A DNA stretch of 64,000 nucleotides from Tricholoma matsutake (Eukaryota > Basidiomycota > Agaricomycetes > Agaricales > Tricholomataceae): NCBI GenBank assembly GCA_026075535.2, contig AP026548.1, positions 9,858,001-9,922,000 of the forward strand, in the 5' to 3' direction. The notes below the pieces were generated by a model. It searched no databases. It was not told the DNA's origin and worked only from the letters and a program-made list of their open reading frames with translations. The number at the start of each line of letters is the position of its first letter. Position 1 is the stretch's first letter. Of this stretch, positions 32,788 to 43,630 are shown piece after piece. A program made the translations under genes and the position numbers.

Positions 32788-33490
32788 GTCGCTCTTATTC
32801 TAACAGATTGTTAGTCACATTGGAAGATGAGTTCTTATCAGTCCAGTTATTGCCTCATTCCTAACATTCTATGACTCATTTACAGGTCTACAATGTGGTA
32901 AGCATGGTGAGATGAGTATTGAAGGAATTCTGATTAACGATGTCAGATTAAAATTTCAATCAGAGAAAATAAGTAGACACAGGATGTTGTAACCCAACCT
33001 TCTTGCAATTTGAACAGTTCCCATTTGCCAGCATAGGAAGGAACCTGGTTAGTTACCTTGCTTGAAAAGCAAGGTTTAGTGGTGATGAGTTTTGTAGCCA
33101 GATCGGTGTCCAACAGTACATAGATCAGACTCCTACGCAGTCGGAGTGAGCTTGACGACATTATATTACCTTGCTTGAAGAGCAAGGTTTATTCATGGAC
33201 TTGTGCTAGTGGGCCATTGCTCTGCATGGCATATCCGAGTTCTTTTAAAATAATAAATAACTCTCACAACCACATATACAGTGCTATTATCGCATTTTCA
33301 TGGACTAAGAAGCAGGTCATGACTGTCAAACTCAATCTGACACAAGCTGACTGGACACGGTGCCCTCATGGTAGGGGATTGGAAGTGGTGTCAATGAACA
33401 AACCCATTCCTTTTGGCTCACGAGGAAATGTGTGGATATCTGTTTTATGGACTTCTCTCAACAAATCTGAGGAGTGGCGGTAGTTTCTTC
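32788..33490. other. No recognised gene; duplicated hairpin
   Basis: A plus-strand frame ending at 33483 (VKLNLTQADWTRCPHGRGLE) has protein-like texture and could be a last exon, but no family is recognised. The 26-bp word built on CCTTGCTTGAAAAGCAAGG occurs at 33057-33079 and again, with one change, at 33166-33188. Confidence 0.3.
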
Positions 33491-33839
33491 ATGCAGTGAG
33501 AGGCAATAGTGTTGATAGCAATTGTCTGGCTAACATCTCAGACAGGTTCATTTAGTAAGATCTGCGATTTGCAGTACCAATCCTAAAAAAAAGCTGGTCA
33601 AGATCAAGGTGATCCTAACTAGGATTTTGTGGTTCTAAACACGAGATCAATGTGGCTTGGCAATCTTGGTGAGGTTGGCTAGTTAGATGAACAGCCTATT
33701 CAGTTGAAATCCATGATACATCTGTCCAGCAGATTTCTGCAAAATGATGATAGATCTGTCAGTAGTGGATTGGGCCCATGGCAGGAAAGACTCATGTGAG
33801 CCAAGGGTGTGATGCATCCATGTGGGCCCAGTATACAGA

Positions 33840-34115
33840 TTCACTGCCGGTGATGATTCTTCCCAGTGGTAATTGCTGAAAAATTCTCGGTGGCAATAAC
33901 ATCCAAATCACAGTGATGGGTAGCATGGTCACCAATTTACTATATGCCACCAGTGATGATTATCCCCAGTGGTAATTGCTTGATCTGTGTGGGCCCAGTA
34001 AACAGAATTGTAGCACCGGCAGCAACAATCACCACCAGTAATTGCTACAAATATATGGTCTACCTTTCACCGGCAACGATCCTCGCCGCCAGTAATTACT
34101 GAAAAGATTGTAACT
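33840..34115. repeat. Degenerate repeat of (C/A)CCGGC-GATGATTCTC...CAGTGGTAATTGC
   Basis: Four diverged copies at about 33847-33880 (GGTGATGATTCTTCCCAGTG), 33951-33986 (AGTGATGATTATCCCCAGTG), 34015-34050 (CACCGGCAGCAACAATCACC) and 34069-34108 (CACCGGCAACGATCCTCGCC). Each ends in (C/G)AGT(G)GTAATTGCT or close to it. Spacing is irregular. No gene. Confidence 0.45.
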
Positions 34116-34155
34116 GCCGAAAAATGGCACTGGCAAGCACAGTTGGCATATACAT

Positions 34156-34380
34156 TAGGATCATTCACAGTTGGCATTTTTCAGTCATTTTTCATCTCAT
34201 TTTTTGGTCATTCTCATGATTTCTATTATTTTTCTTTGCTTTTTCCTTCCATTCTCATCAATGGTGGCAATGGGAAGATGAGAATGAAAGGAAAAAGTAA
34301 AGAAAAATGATGGGAATCATGAGAATGACCAAAAAATGAGATAAAAAATGACTGAAAAATGCCAACTGTGAACAACCCTA
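34156..34380. mobile_element. Hairpin MITE with TA duplication
   Basis: 221 bp (34158-34378), almost a perfect inverted repeat with arms of about 100 bp and a loop of about 17 bp. The ends are GGATCATTCACAGTTGGC and the complement GGGTTGTTCACAGTTGGC, flanked by TA on each side. TA duplication and foldback structure fit a Tc1/mariner-type (Stowaway-like) MITE. Transcribed, it would give a long hairpin RNA. Confidence 0.8.
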
Positions 34381-35401
34381 TTAAGCAAAATGAAATAAGT
34401 TGCCAGTAATAATTTTACGATGTCCTTGGTAAAGAATTCATCATTGTCCTGCACTTCTGCTGCATTAATTGGGCCATCTGGCACATTGCCTCATCAAGGT
34501 TGGCGAGCTGCCAGTGAAGGGCATGGTTTACTGCAATGTTGGACTTCACTGTCTTGATGGCCTCATGGAAGCTGTGTTCAACAGCGTCAGAATAAGTCGA
34601 AATTTCCTACAGTCATCCCCCGGCAAAAATTTCCTAATCATTCGGCAACACTGCCATCACAATTACAATGAGTACTGTTTGTGTCATCATTTTTGACCTG
34701 TGATGGCATGACATCAACTGCATCTTCTTGCAAATCCTCCTGTATGGTTTCATTGATATTCATGGGAGCCATGCCCTGGGTCACATCCAGTTTGTGTTGC
34801 ACAAAGAACTGTGCAGCTAGCTCCCAAACAGCAGGTGGTCCTTTCAGCAGATCATCTCTGGTGACAGGTGAGTTCTCTCTAGACTTTCACTGGCACAAGA
34901 CAGAGCTCTTGATTGTGTTGAATATAGATGAAGCCCTTGACCTGACAGTCTCGGAATGGGTTTGCTTTGGTGGTGAAGGGGGTGGAACCTGTTCTGACAG
35001 TAAGGAACTTTTAATCTGTGACAAAAATGGCTCACATTCTCCTGCTCAGCTTTCTTCTTTTTCTTGTTTGCTTTGATGCTCCACTTTCCTAGGTTGAGGA
35101 TCTGGTTGAGCTTTCGCTTTTTCACTCTGGCCATAAGTGAGGAGGGTTTGTCAATGTGGTGGCGCATCAACTGTGAGCGCAATCTAAATTGATCACGTGT
35201 TCGTATTACTTAGACACTGTAGAATCTCTTGAAAATACATATCATTCATTCATGCTGATGTCTCAAAAATGTACAACCACCAAAAATTCACAAAGTAGAA
35301 ATAAAAGATTTTGGTGGTGGCAGATTGCTTGAACTGTATGCACTTTCTTTGATATGCAAATTTTTGCACTTTTGTCACATTCATCACACCAAATCAGGTG
35401 A
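34381..35401. other. No convincing gene
   Basis: Short frames on both strands; none is recognised. The minus-strand frame 34844-35182 is Lys-rich but has no clear start or family. Confidence 0.3.
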
Positions 35402-35653
35402 CACTGGGTGCAAGGCACAATACTGCCTGAGAAGTACTGTGAAAGTATCCTGACAGTATTCCTAATATTGTCAACATACTTTACCAGAGGTATTTTGACT
35501 ATATTTTGATAGTACTGAAGGTACTGAAGTAGTATTCCATATTGGTATGCATACTGGCAAAATATCCCTTAGTGAGTATGGTGGCAGTATTAGGAGTACT
35601 TTCAGAATACTGACATCATACCTTCTCAGAAGTATCTTGCTGTGCAGCCAGTG
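35402..35653. mobile_element. CACTG-ended inverted-repeat element
   Basis: 252 bp. The left end is CACTGGGTGCAAGGCA, and the complement of the right end is CACTGGCTGCACAGCA. Inner inverted blocks follow (CTGAGAAGTACTGTGAAAGT against CTGAGAAGGTATGATGTCAG). No coding. CACTG ends suggest a CACTA/EnSpm-like MITE; the flanks show no clear duplication. Confidence 0.5.
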
Positions 35654-35659
35654 TAATTT

Positions 35660-36330
35660 TTGTATCTCAAAAATAGGCTAAAACCACTAAAAAAATTTTC
35701 TTTTTTGGTTTTTGTTTTTTTTTGTTTTTTTAATAAAGAAAAGATTTTATGTTAACATTTCATTAGCTTTAACTATCCCATAATATGATTAAACAGATTT
35801 GAAAATTTTATGCTTTGCAAAGTATATATTTTAACATATTTAACTATAATCAATATTAATACCACCCTGTTTTTGACAGAACAGAATTAAAAACCAAAAA
35901 AAAAATTATACTAGCAGTTAGGGCATTTTGAGAGATAAAGATAAGCTTTTTATTTATATCAATAAAGACAAAAAATAATAACAGAAAAAACAAAAGAATA
36001 GGTTTCAAATCATTAATTTGTGGGAAAAAAAAAGTGTCTCCAAAAATCTTTATAATTGTCACTATTTTTTTAACTGAACTTGCATTTTTATTTCACAAGT
36101 TTGTCCTCTTTTAAAGATTGAAGAGTCAATAATTCATTTGTAAATTCTTATAACCTGTTAATGGGCATAATAATTGTAGTAAATATTTATTCTCTAATTA
36201 TTTTGTTTTCATTTTCTTTTAAAATAGATTAAATTATAATCTAAAAAGCTTAAAATATTTAGTAGTCTCTGTTCAAGGAATAAATTTATCCTTATTAAAT
36301 AAGATAGAATATTATCTAATCCCTTATATC
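35660..36330. other. Very AT-rich island
   Basis: About 670 bp, mostly A and T, with homopolymer runs (TTTTTTTGTTTTTTT, AAAAAAAAAA), far above the AT content of its surroundings. No gene is found. It could be an inserted organelle fragment or a mutated repeat; see the findings. Confidence 0.6.
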
Positions 36331-37845
36331 ACTTCATAGAGTGTAGTGGCAGCTTCTGGACCATATACAGTGGACATTCATGTGTGCTGGGAGGACTGAT
36401 TGTATATTTTGCACTCTAAAATACATTTCACTGGGTGTCAAGATGTCTCACCTTTTATTCACCAGTCGCAAGCACTATCATAAGCTGGTGGCTTTAATAG
36501 CAGGAGAATTTCCCATCCAATCTTCCACTCCCCCTGTAACTATGCCATTTTGGTCCAGTTGTATAAAACACTTGTGGCCACTTTATTTTCAAGCATGGGA
36601 CACACCAAGAATCAGATCTTAGCAAAGCTATCAGTAAAGCATTTTTCCTGACACTATCTGACAACTTATGTTGTTCTTGTGGGCAAGTGATCAGAGTGTG
36701 CGCCCACTGCGCAATGATGTGGCACACCCTGACTTGGAAACCTTTGCTGTCAAAGACATCCTCGATCATGACTTCAACAATACTTTTGTAAATATGCATG
36801 CTGCAGCATGCTATATTGCTAATTACTTGTTTGATGGCTAGAGATAGCATAGATAATTCCTACATGCCTCAGATATTCTGATGTGATTGTAGGATATGCG
36901 CCATTGATTCCATTTACTACATCTTTATTTTCTGTCTATTTTCTGACATGTTTCCTTTGTACTGTCAAGCATTCTTGGCTAATAACAAGTGTTTTTATAG
37001 CCTCAAAAGGCAGTCTGGTGCATAGTAGACCAGGCTGAAAAATTTATCTCCCTTTCTTTTGTCATCAAAGAAGTGAGAACCGAGGTGTGGTCAGCCAGGT
37101 AAGGAAAAAAAGCAGCAATGTCGCAAAAAACTCCAGACATCATTTATCGACTTTGGCATGGGTGTCAAGAACCATTTCCTTACCAATTGGAACCTGCATC
37201 TGTCCGACTCTTTTCCACATGTCAAATCTGATTTTTGTCTATGCCTCCCAATTTTGTTCCCAGCTGCCTTGTACTGCCCACACTGCTGTGCACCAGGCCA
37301 CTTTGTACAGCATCCACAGCTGCCTTTCCAAGGCTGCCATCTCTATTGCAAATTCGACTATGAATTCCTGTGCAGCTCCCACTAAATAATTTATCTATGC
37401 AGTTGAGACACTGCTGCAGATTTTGTTCCTGTTCTGCATTATTCTGGACTACAGTATTTAAGCTTAGTTAGTTTTGCCTTGTATTCCTCAGTTTATATAT
37501 TGACATAGACTTGACTTTAACCTGCCAATCCAAACCCTCTTCTACTCCAACCTCAGTTCTCTAAGAGTCTGAACTCCATTTGACTCGACCTCCAGTCTCC
37601 CTCTGAAGTTCTAACCTTATCTGAACTTAACCTAAGTCCCTCCATACTCCTTCCTGCATTTACCTGCACTTTCCCACTTCTATCTCCAGATCTTCAACTT
37701 GAAATTAGGACATCAGATGAGGTGAAGAGCACAGCTTCTTACAAGCTAAAGCCAAGTCCTTTCCATTTCCCCTCCCGCAGAATCTGCATCGACCCAACAA
37801 ACTCCTGCTATTATCACCTGCAGTGTCCGATTGGATTCCAAAGTT
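36331..37845 (+). other. Possible decayed host exons, unrecognised
   Basis: An open stretch at about 36690-36838 reads SVRPLRNDVAHPDLETFAVK and then ILDHDFNNTFVNMHAACYIA before a TAG. An upstream stretch at about 36615-36680 is open in the same or a neighbouring frame. A Cys-rich frame at 37158-37385 (YCPHCCAPGHF) is also seen. Amino-acid texture suggests former coding; I do not recognise a family. The segment 37500-37845 holds nothing noted. Confidence 0.25.
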
Positions 37846-37849
37846 TCCT

Positions 37850-38940
37850 CTAGGATCAGTTCTTAACAATGGGCCAATTTAATATCTTGTCCACTTTTGA
37901 AAAACAGGCTTTGATCCCCTGTTGGGAGAGGACAAATGTAAAAAAATAGGAAAAATACACAAGGCATTCCTTAGTCCTCTTACATCTATTGTCCAAATAG
38001 ATATGAGCAAATATCCCAAGGAAGTGTCATAGAGCAGCTGTCACTCACCATTGGTATATGGGTGGCATATTTTGCAGTCCCTGTGGCATCACCGTCCATT
38101 TGTAAAGGCTGAGCAGAGTGGTCACTATGGCTAATCCTATGCTTTCCAGGTCCATTTTAGTGTGAAAAAAACTGTCTGTCATGTCCAGCTTGCTCCAGAT
38201 CTTGCCATATCCCAGATCTGCCAGAATGTCATCTATATGTGAAAGTGGGTGTGAGTCCATGATAGTGTTGGCATTGAGTTCCCAATAGTTGTTCACCCAA
38301 TGTGGCAAATCTGTCACATCCACTTTCAGAACCAGGAATGCAGGAGAAGCATGTGCAGAAGAGGAGGGGTGGATGTGACCTGTAAGTGTTGTTGTATCAA
38401 GATACTCCAAACCTCGTGGAATTTATGTGGGCAGGAGTAACTCCTTGTGCTAATCATTTTTCTGGCATCTTTCAAGCTGATCTTACAGAGCACCACACTT
38501 GGCATTTCATCAATATGTGGAATTGGTTTGAAAACATCTGCATAATCCTCTTCGATTTTTGCCCTGAGTTTCTCAAGCTGCTCTTCAGCTGTGAGTTGCT
38601 CAACATGTACTACAATATCCATCCTGACAACTTGCTCACATCATGCATTGACCCAAGGTTGTTGCATTTTGCAAACTGTCTTAAGCTCTACATCCAGCAA
38701 TTTGCGGTTGGCCCTCATGTTTGCTAGCACATTGTGTACTTTTGATTTCACTTCAGGTATTACATGTGATACAGGGTATAGTAGGTCAAAACCACAGCTG
38801 TAATCTATTGTTGTATTGTTATGGGCCTCAACAACAATATTACTATGTGAAAGGAAGGGAAGTCCCAGAATGACTGGATGGCAAAGCTTTGGTGCAATAA
38901 GAGTGCAGACAATATGAGTGGAATACTAGTTCTTTCAGTT
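37850..38940 (-). pseudogene. Gypsy protease/RT fragment (Gypsy3)
   Basis: On the minus strand, from 38940 downwards: the end of a retropepsin (LIAPKLCHPVILGLPFLSHS), a linker with a stop, then QLTAEEQLEKLRAKIEEDYA and ADVFKPIPHIDEMP. After a frameshift near 38410 come GHIHPSSSAHASPAFLVLK and YGKIWSKLDMTDSFF, then WTVMPQGLQNMPP. After a stop, FAHIYLDN (RT YxDD region, second Asp changed to Asn) is followed directly by SKVDKILNWPIVKN, so the segment in between is deleted. This is a different gypsy lineage from Gypsy1 and Gypsy2. The piece has no LTRs and is cut on the right near the Gypsy2 insertion. Confidence 0.75.
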
Positions 38941-39095
38941 TACGTTTGACACAATGGGTGAGTGAAACATCAGAACAGCCAGAAGATTTGTCAAAGAATG
39001 CACATCAGGAAAACCACTTTTTGACACAAGCGTTCCCAGGGTTAAAGGCTATTTTCCAGGACCCATCAAGTGTCCTGGAGTACCCTATGATGCCC

Positions 39096-39749
39096 TGTTA
39101 CAATTTTCCTTGTAACTCATGGAACCCAACGCACCCGACAATCCCCTCCAGACAGGAGGCACCCCTTGATTCATGCCTAGGGCATGTCCTTGACATCAGA
39201 CACACACATGACGCATGCCGACTGCATGCATTCGATCCCCTTCCCATGGAAGGCACCCTTGATGCATGGCGACTCCATGCACCCGAACCCACTCCCACAC
39301 ATGCTGTGATACGACAGCCCCCTGACATGAGGTCCATGATGTCGGACTCTCATGATCGACATGTTGCCGCAGCACTCCATGACATCAGATGCCTCATGCA
39401 AGGCATGAGGTCTATTGTTTCTATTCTTACTTGATATGCATCTATCTTTCCGATTGGACAATAAGGACCTCCCTCATAGTATAAGCACTGCAACTCATAG
39501 TAGGGATGTCCTTAGTTTAGATCTAGGCAATCTACAGCCTTAATTTGTGAACTCGTGAACTTACTCGAAACCACTAAGGAAGCCCCTTAGTGCGTGAACC
39601 TGAACGACTCTATGCAGAAGGCCTGCTAGAGTGCACTATCTCTCTTACATTGGACGCTCCGAGTAAGACTAGTGCCGAACAACTTGTCGAGGAAGCACCT
39701 TGTCAAATGACATTGACTAGATCAAGTGGTTGAGGCTTCGCCCTTAATA
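39096..39749 (+). repeat. Gypsy2 5' LTR
   Basis: 654 bp, TGTTACAATTTTCC to CGCCCTTAATA. It contains a TATA-like AGTATAAGC at about 39479. It differs from the 3' LTR at roughly 35-40 positions, nearly all transitions, including its last bases (AATA against AACA). Confidence 0.9.
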
Positions 39750-39774
39750 TAAGATCTAAACTATCTGCTAGCCC

Positions 39775-40915
39775 ACCTACCTAGGTGTAGGCAATACGTC
39801 TCAATACACACCACAGCGACCCGGGTTTAGACAAACCCCAGACCAACCACCAAGAGAAGCAGAACCACAGCCAGGTTCTTCTTGGTACCGATACAACGGA
39901 AGACTAGTCCATTACTTGACCCCAGCACAGCATTGGTTCTATGGATCAACTGACAGACAACGAGGAGATTTCCTCACCGACGAAGACTTTGAACAACTGC
40001 ACACACCCCCACCCGAAACATCCACCCGCTTCTTAACAGACAAAACTGATGACCTCTATAATGAGATGTCCGAACCCGCAACCACACTGATGACATCCGT
40101 GAAGGACATTCGAATCCAATCACCAACAGACTTCTCAGGAGAGCAGACCAAGACCGCCAAGTTCCTGCAGGAGATAGACCTGTACCTGCGAATCAATGAC
40201 CAGGTCTATGACATGAATGACAAGAAGATTATCTTCATGCTGTCCTTCATGAATGGAGGGACAGCAGCTGCCTGGGCGCAGGCATTTGTCAACCAGCACC
40301 AGTCTGAGGGACTAGGTGATTACGCAGACTTCCGACAGAAGGTCCTAGAGGCCTTCTCACTGATCGATGACACCGGAACGGCAAAGACAGAGATTAAGAA
40401 TCTCAAACAAGGTTCAGGGAACCTCGAAGAATATGTGGTGAACTTCCACATCCTGAAAGACAGGACAGGAATCACAGAAGATGCAGCCATGATCGAGTAC
40501 TTCATGGACGGACTGCATCCCGAATTACTGAAGAGGGTACACACAATGGAGACAGTGCCCAACATGCTCGAAGGCTCGATAAAGGCAGCTTTGAAATACG
40601 AAGGCCAATGGAAACGGGCCATGGCAATCCTGGGAAAGACCAGGCAGAACTAGAAGACAAACAAAATGACAAAGAAAGGACAGCCTCTCTTGATATCAAC
40701 CGACTGATGAACCAAGAACATGTGGAACACCTCCGGAAGGGATTGTGTTTCATCTGCCACCAACCAGGACACCGATCGTCCAACCACAGGGATAGAAAGA
40801 ACCCCACTCAGACAGGGTCAGTGCCCCCTCCCTACCGAAACTGCTTCACCCAGAAAAGGACTGGGGTGGACACCTACCAGAAGATCTGCACGATGCTGGA
40901 TGAACTAGACGAAGA
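39775..40915 (+). pseudogene. Gypsy2 gag
   Basis: The capsid region is open from about 39775 to TAG 40651 without a clear ATG near the start. Sequence before 39916 is open (PTYLGVGNTSQYTPQ), and an ACG at 39802 may replace a lost ATG. Capsid blocks are PTDFSGEQTKTAKFLQEI, NDKKIIFMLSFMNGG and LKQGSGNLEEYVVNFH. A one-base shift near 40620 continues into a zinc-knuckle part (FICHQPGHRSSNH). The fourth ligand is His instead of Cys, giving CX2CX4HX4H, an unusual change. It packages RNA in intact relatives. Confidence 0.8.
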
Positions 40916-40924
40916 AGAAAAGGA

Positions 40925-41410
40925 ATGAGCCCTCAACCTATTGGAGGAATCGGGTTTCTAGAACAGCGGCCTGATACGATGCCAGTCACTGCTGTAGTCT
41001 CCCTAGGGTCTGTACTCTTAGCTACCATGAATAGACAATCTATGCACCTGTCTATTCGGGTATCTGAGTCAGACAACGGGAAAGACGTCGCAACGAACGT
41101 GCTCCTCGACTCGGGAGCAGGAGGAGTCTTTATCGACTTGAACTTCATCGAACAAGAAGGGATCAGAACATATCCCTTAGGCCGCACCATCCGGGCCACG
41201 AATGTAGACGGGACCCTGAACAAGCAGGGAACAATCACCAGATGCATGAAGGGAAGACTCCACATCAATGGAAGGAGCTACCCGATAGAATACCTAGTCG
41301 CCGGACTAGGCAAAGAATCGGTAATCCTGGGCCTGCCATGGCTGCGGGAGATAAACCCAATCATTGATTGGAAGAAGGGGACCTTTGAGTTCCGAGACGA
41401 AGAACGATGA
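40925..41410 (+). pseudogene. Gypsy2 protease
   Basis: 161 open codons with the retropepsin motif LLDSGAGG (Asp at 41108) and, near the end, SVILGLPWLREINPIIDWK. The aspartic protease matures gag-pol. The frame stops with TGA at 41408. It is intact as a domain but separated from gag and RT by frame changes. Confidence 0.8.
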
Positions 41411-41945
41411 GCTCAAATCCAACGGATCTTGGAGAAGACGAGAAGAGCCAAACGATCCCTCCCAAATACCCTAAAGCTCCCCAGGGTCAACACTGAAAGG
41501 GAGGTACCCAACAACAAACTGGCACGAATTCAACGCATTGTGGCCAAAACAAGACAGAGGCTCTCTGAAGAGAAAGAGAAGAGCCTTGCCCGAACCAGAT
41601 CGGCCGTGGCAAAAACAAGAAAAAAGAGAAGGAGAGAAACCTTGCCCGAGTACGACTAGCCATGGCAAAGAGGAGAGAAAGGCTCACCGAAGAAAAAGAA
41701 AGGAGCCTTGCCCAAGCCCGATTGGCCATGGCAAAAACTAGAGAAAGGCTTTCAGAAAAGAAAGCAAAAGGACTAAATTCCATCCAGATAGCTGTCGCAA
41801 AGACCAGGAGCAGCAATACCCCTAAACAAACCAGAGGCCTTGAAGCAGCACAATGTGCTGTCGCCAAGACCTGAGAAAACCAGAAGAAGAAACAACTGGA
41901 AAAGGGTAAAAACAAGGAATGCGACAGGGCACAATGAATTGTGCA
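41411..41945 (+). pseudogene. Gypsy2 linker with internal peptide repeat
   Basis: Between protease and RT lie about five diverged copies of a basic unit of about 22 residues with core (A/V)AKTRxRLSEEKE (for example IVAKTRQRLSEEKEKSLAR, LAMAKTRERLSEKKAKGL, IAVAKTRSSNTPKQTRGL). The copies are in changing frames because of small indels. The segment is predicted helical and positively charged. Linkers of this kind are not standard in chromoviruses. Confidence 0.6.
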
Positions 41946-43630
41946 AAGGATAAAGGAATTGCTAACCTCCACAGGGGAGGGAAGCACCAGCAAAAGGAAT
42001 GTGAAGACAACACTACAAAACAGGATAAACTACCCTCAACAACAGACCACCCCGACCCATGACTATAGGACTCCAGATCGCAGTACCATCAACACCGAAG
42101 TACCTATGCCCAGGGAGACCCCCCCTCAGGTAAAGGTCAAAGAGGTACCCGATGAAGAACTACTGGCAGATACCGGCATGGAAATACGAGCGATGGAACC
42201 GACCCCCGAACAATATGTAATTGAGGACGACTCAATACTAATTGCATACACACGAGGTGAACCAGTCATCGGCCTATTTGGACCAGCCATAGAACTACCC
42301 CTGACAGAGGAACCTCGAGAACCAACACACAGATACATCCGAAAAATGAACATGATCAGCAGGCTCACAAAAGGCAAGGGCTCCCCATGGTACCTACTCA
42401 ACTCGGACATATGGATCAGAGCAAAGACATCCATATCCCAACGACTAGCGCACGAGCAGGAGGAGGGAAAGGAGACTAGCCAACAGACCCTAGACGATTT
42501 ACTGCCACCAGAATACCAGAAGTACAGACAGGTATTCGAGAAAGCCACATCTGAACAATTCCTGGAATCAAGACCGTGGGATCACGTGATCGACCTGAAG
42601 GAAGGCTTTGTACCAAAGGATTGCAAAGTCTACCCATTGATGCCAAAAGAACAAGAGAAACTCAATGAGTTTCTAGATGAAAACCTGGAGAAAGGATACA
42701 TCTGACCGTCGAAATCACCCATGGCATCCCCATTCTTCTTCGTGTCGAAGAAGGACTCCGACGCTCTAAGACCTTGCCAAGACCATCGCTATCTGGACAA
42801 AGGAACGATCTGGAACAACTACCCCCTGCCACTGATCGGAGAAGCTGAAGGGAGCGAGATTTTTCACGAAACTTGATATTTGATGGGGATATCATAACAT
42901 ACGGATAAAGAAAGGAGACGAGTGGAAGGCAGCATTCAAGACTAACCGAGGGCTATTCGAGCCAATGGTGATGTTCTTTGGGCTGTGCAACTCACCGGCA
43001 ACATTCCAGGCCATGATGAACGATCTCTTCCGAGATATGCTAGATGCTCATCATCTATATGGATGACATCCTGATCTTCTCGAAGATGGAAGAAGAACAC
43101 AATCTGGCCAGACCGCTGAACGACTTCACGAAGAAGAACCAGAAATTCAAATGGATGAATGACTGCCAGCAGTTGTTCGATGCGCTAAAAAGGAAATTCA
43201 ACGAAGCCCCAGTACTGCTGATGCCAGACGCAATGAAACCATTTGTGGTGGAATCTGATGCCTCGAAATTTGCGACAGGTGCAGTACTCAGACAACAGGA
43301 TGCCAACGGAGACTGGCACCCGTGTGGCTATATCTCGCATTCTTTCAACAAAGCCGAAAGAAATTATGAGATATATGACAGGGAACTACTGGGAGTGATC
43401 CGAGTGCTAGAAACATGGAGACACTACCTACAGGGGACACCATTCCCTGTGACGGTATTATCCAATCACAAGAACCTGATGTACTTCTGTCAGCCACAGA
43501 AACTGAACCGATGACAGGCTAGATGGGCCATCTACCTGTCACAATTTGACCTGAAGCTACAACACGTACCCGGATCACAGATGGTACAATCTGATGCCCT
43601 ATTGAGGAGAGCAGATCACATAGCCAAAGA
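41946..43630 (+). pseudogene. Gypsy2 RT and RNase H, with internal deletion
   Basis: Open from 41941 to a TGA at 42703. The N-terminal RT (DHVIDLKEGFVPKDCKVYP) continues after it ([17 protein letters not shown]). A frameshift near 42840 leads to [24 protein letters not shown] and a further shift to [12 protein letters not shown] (YMDD at 43056-43067). Right after it the frame jumps to [17 protein letters not shown]: about 80-90 codons of the RT thumb and connection are missing. RNase H follows ([35 protein letters not shown]) with a TGA at 43513. Every stop here is TGA at an expected Arg. Confidence 0.8.

Noticed and set aside
35856..36062. Mitochondrial protein gene in the AT-rich island
   Set aside because: The frame is hydrophobic only because of base composition, and no mitochondrial motif could be recognised.
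41487..41993. 168-codon minus-strand frame
   Set aside because: It is the antisense shadow of the Gypsy2 peptide-repeat linker.
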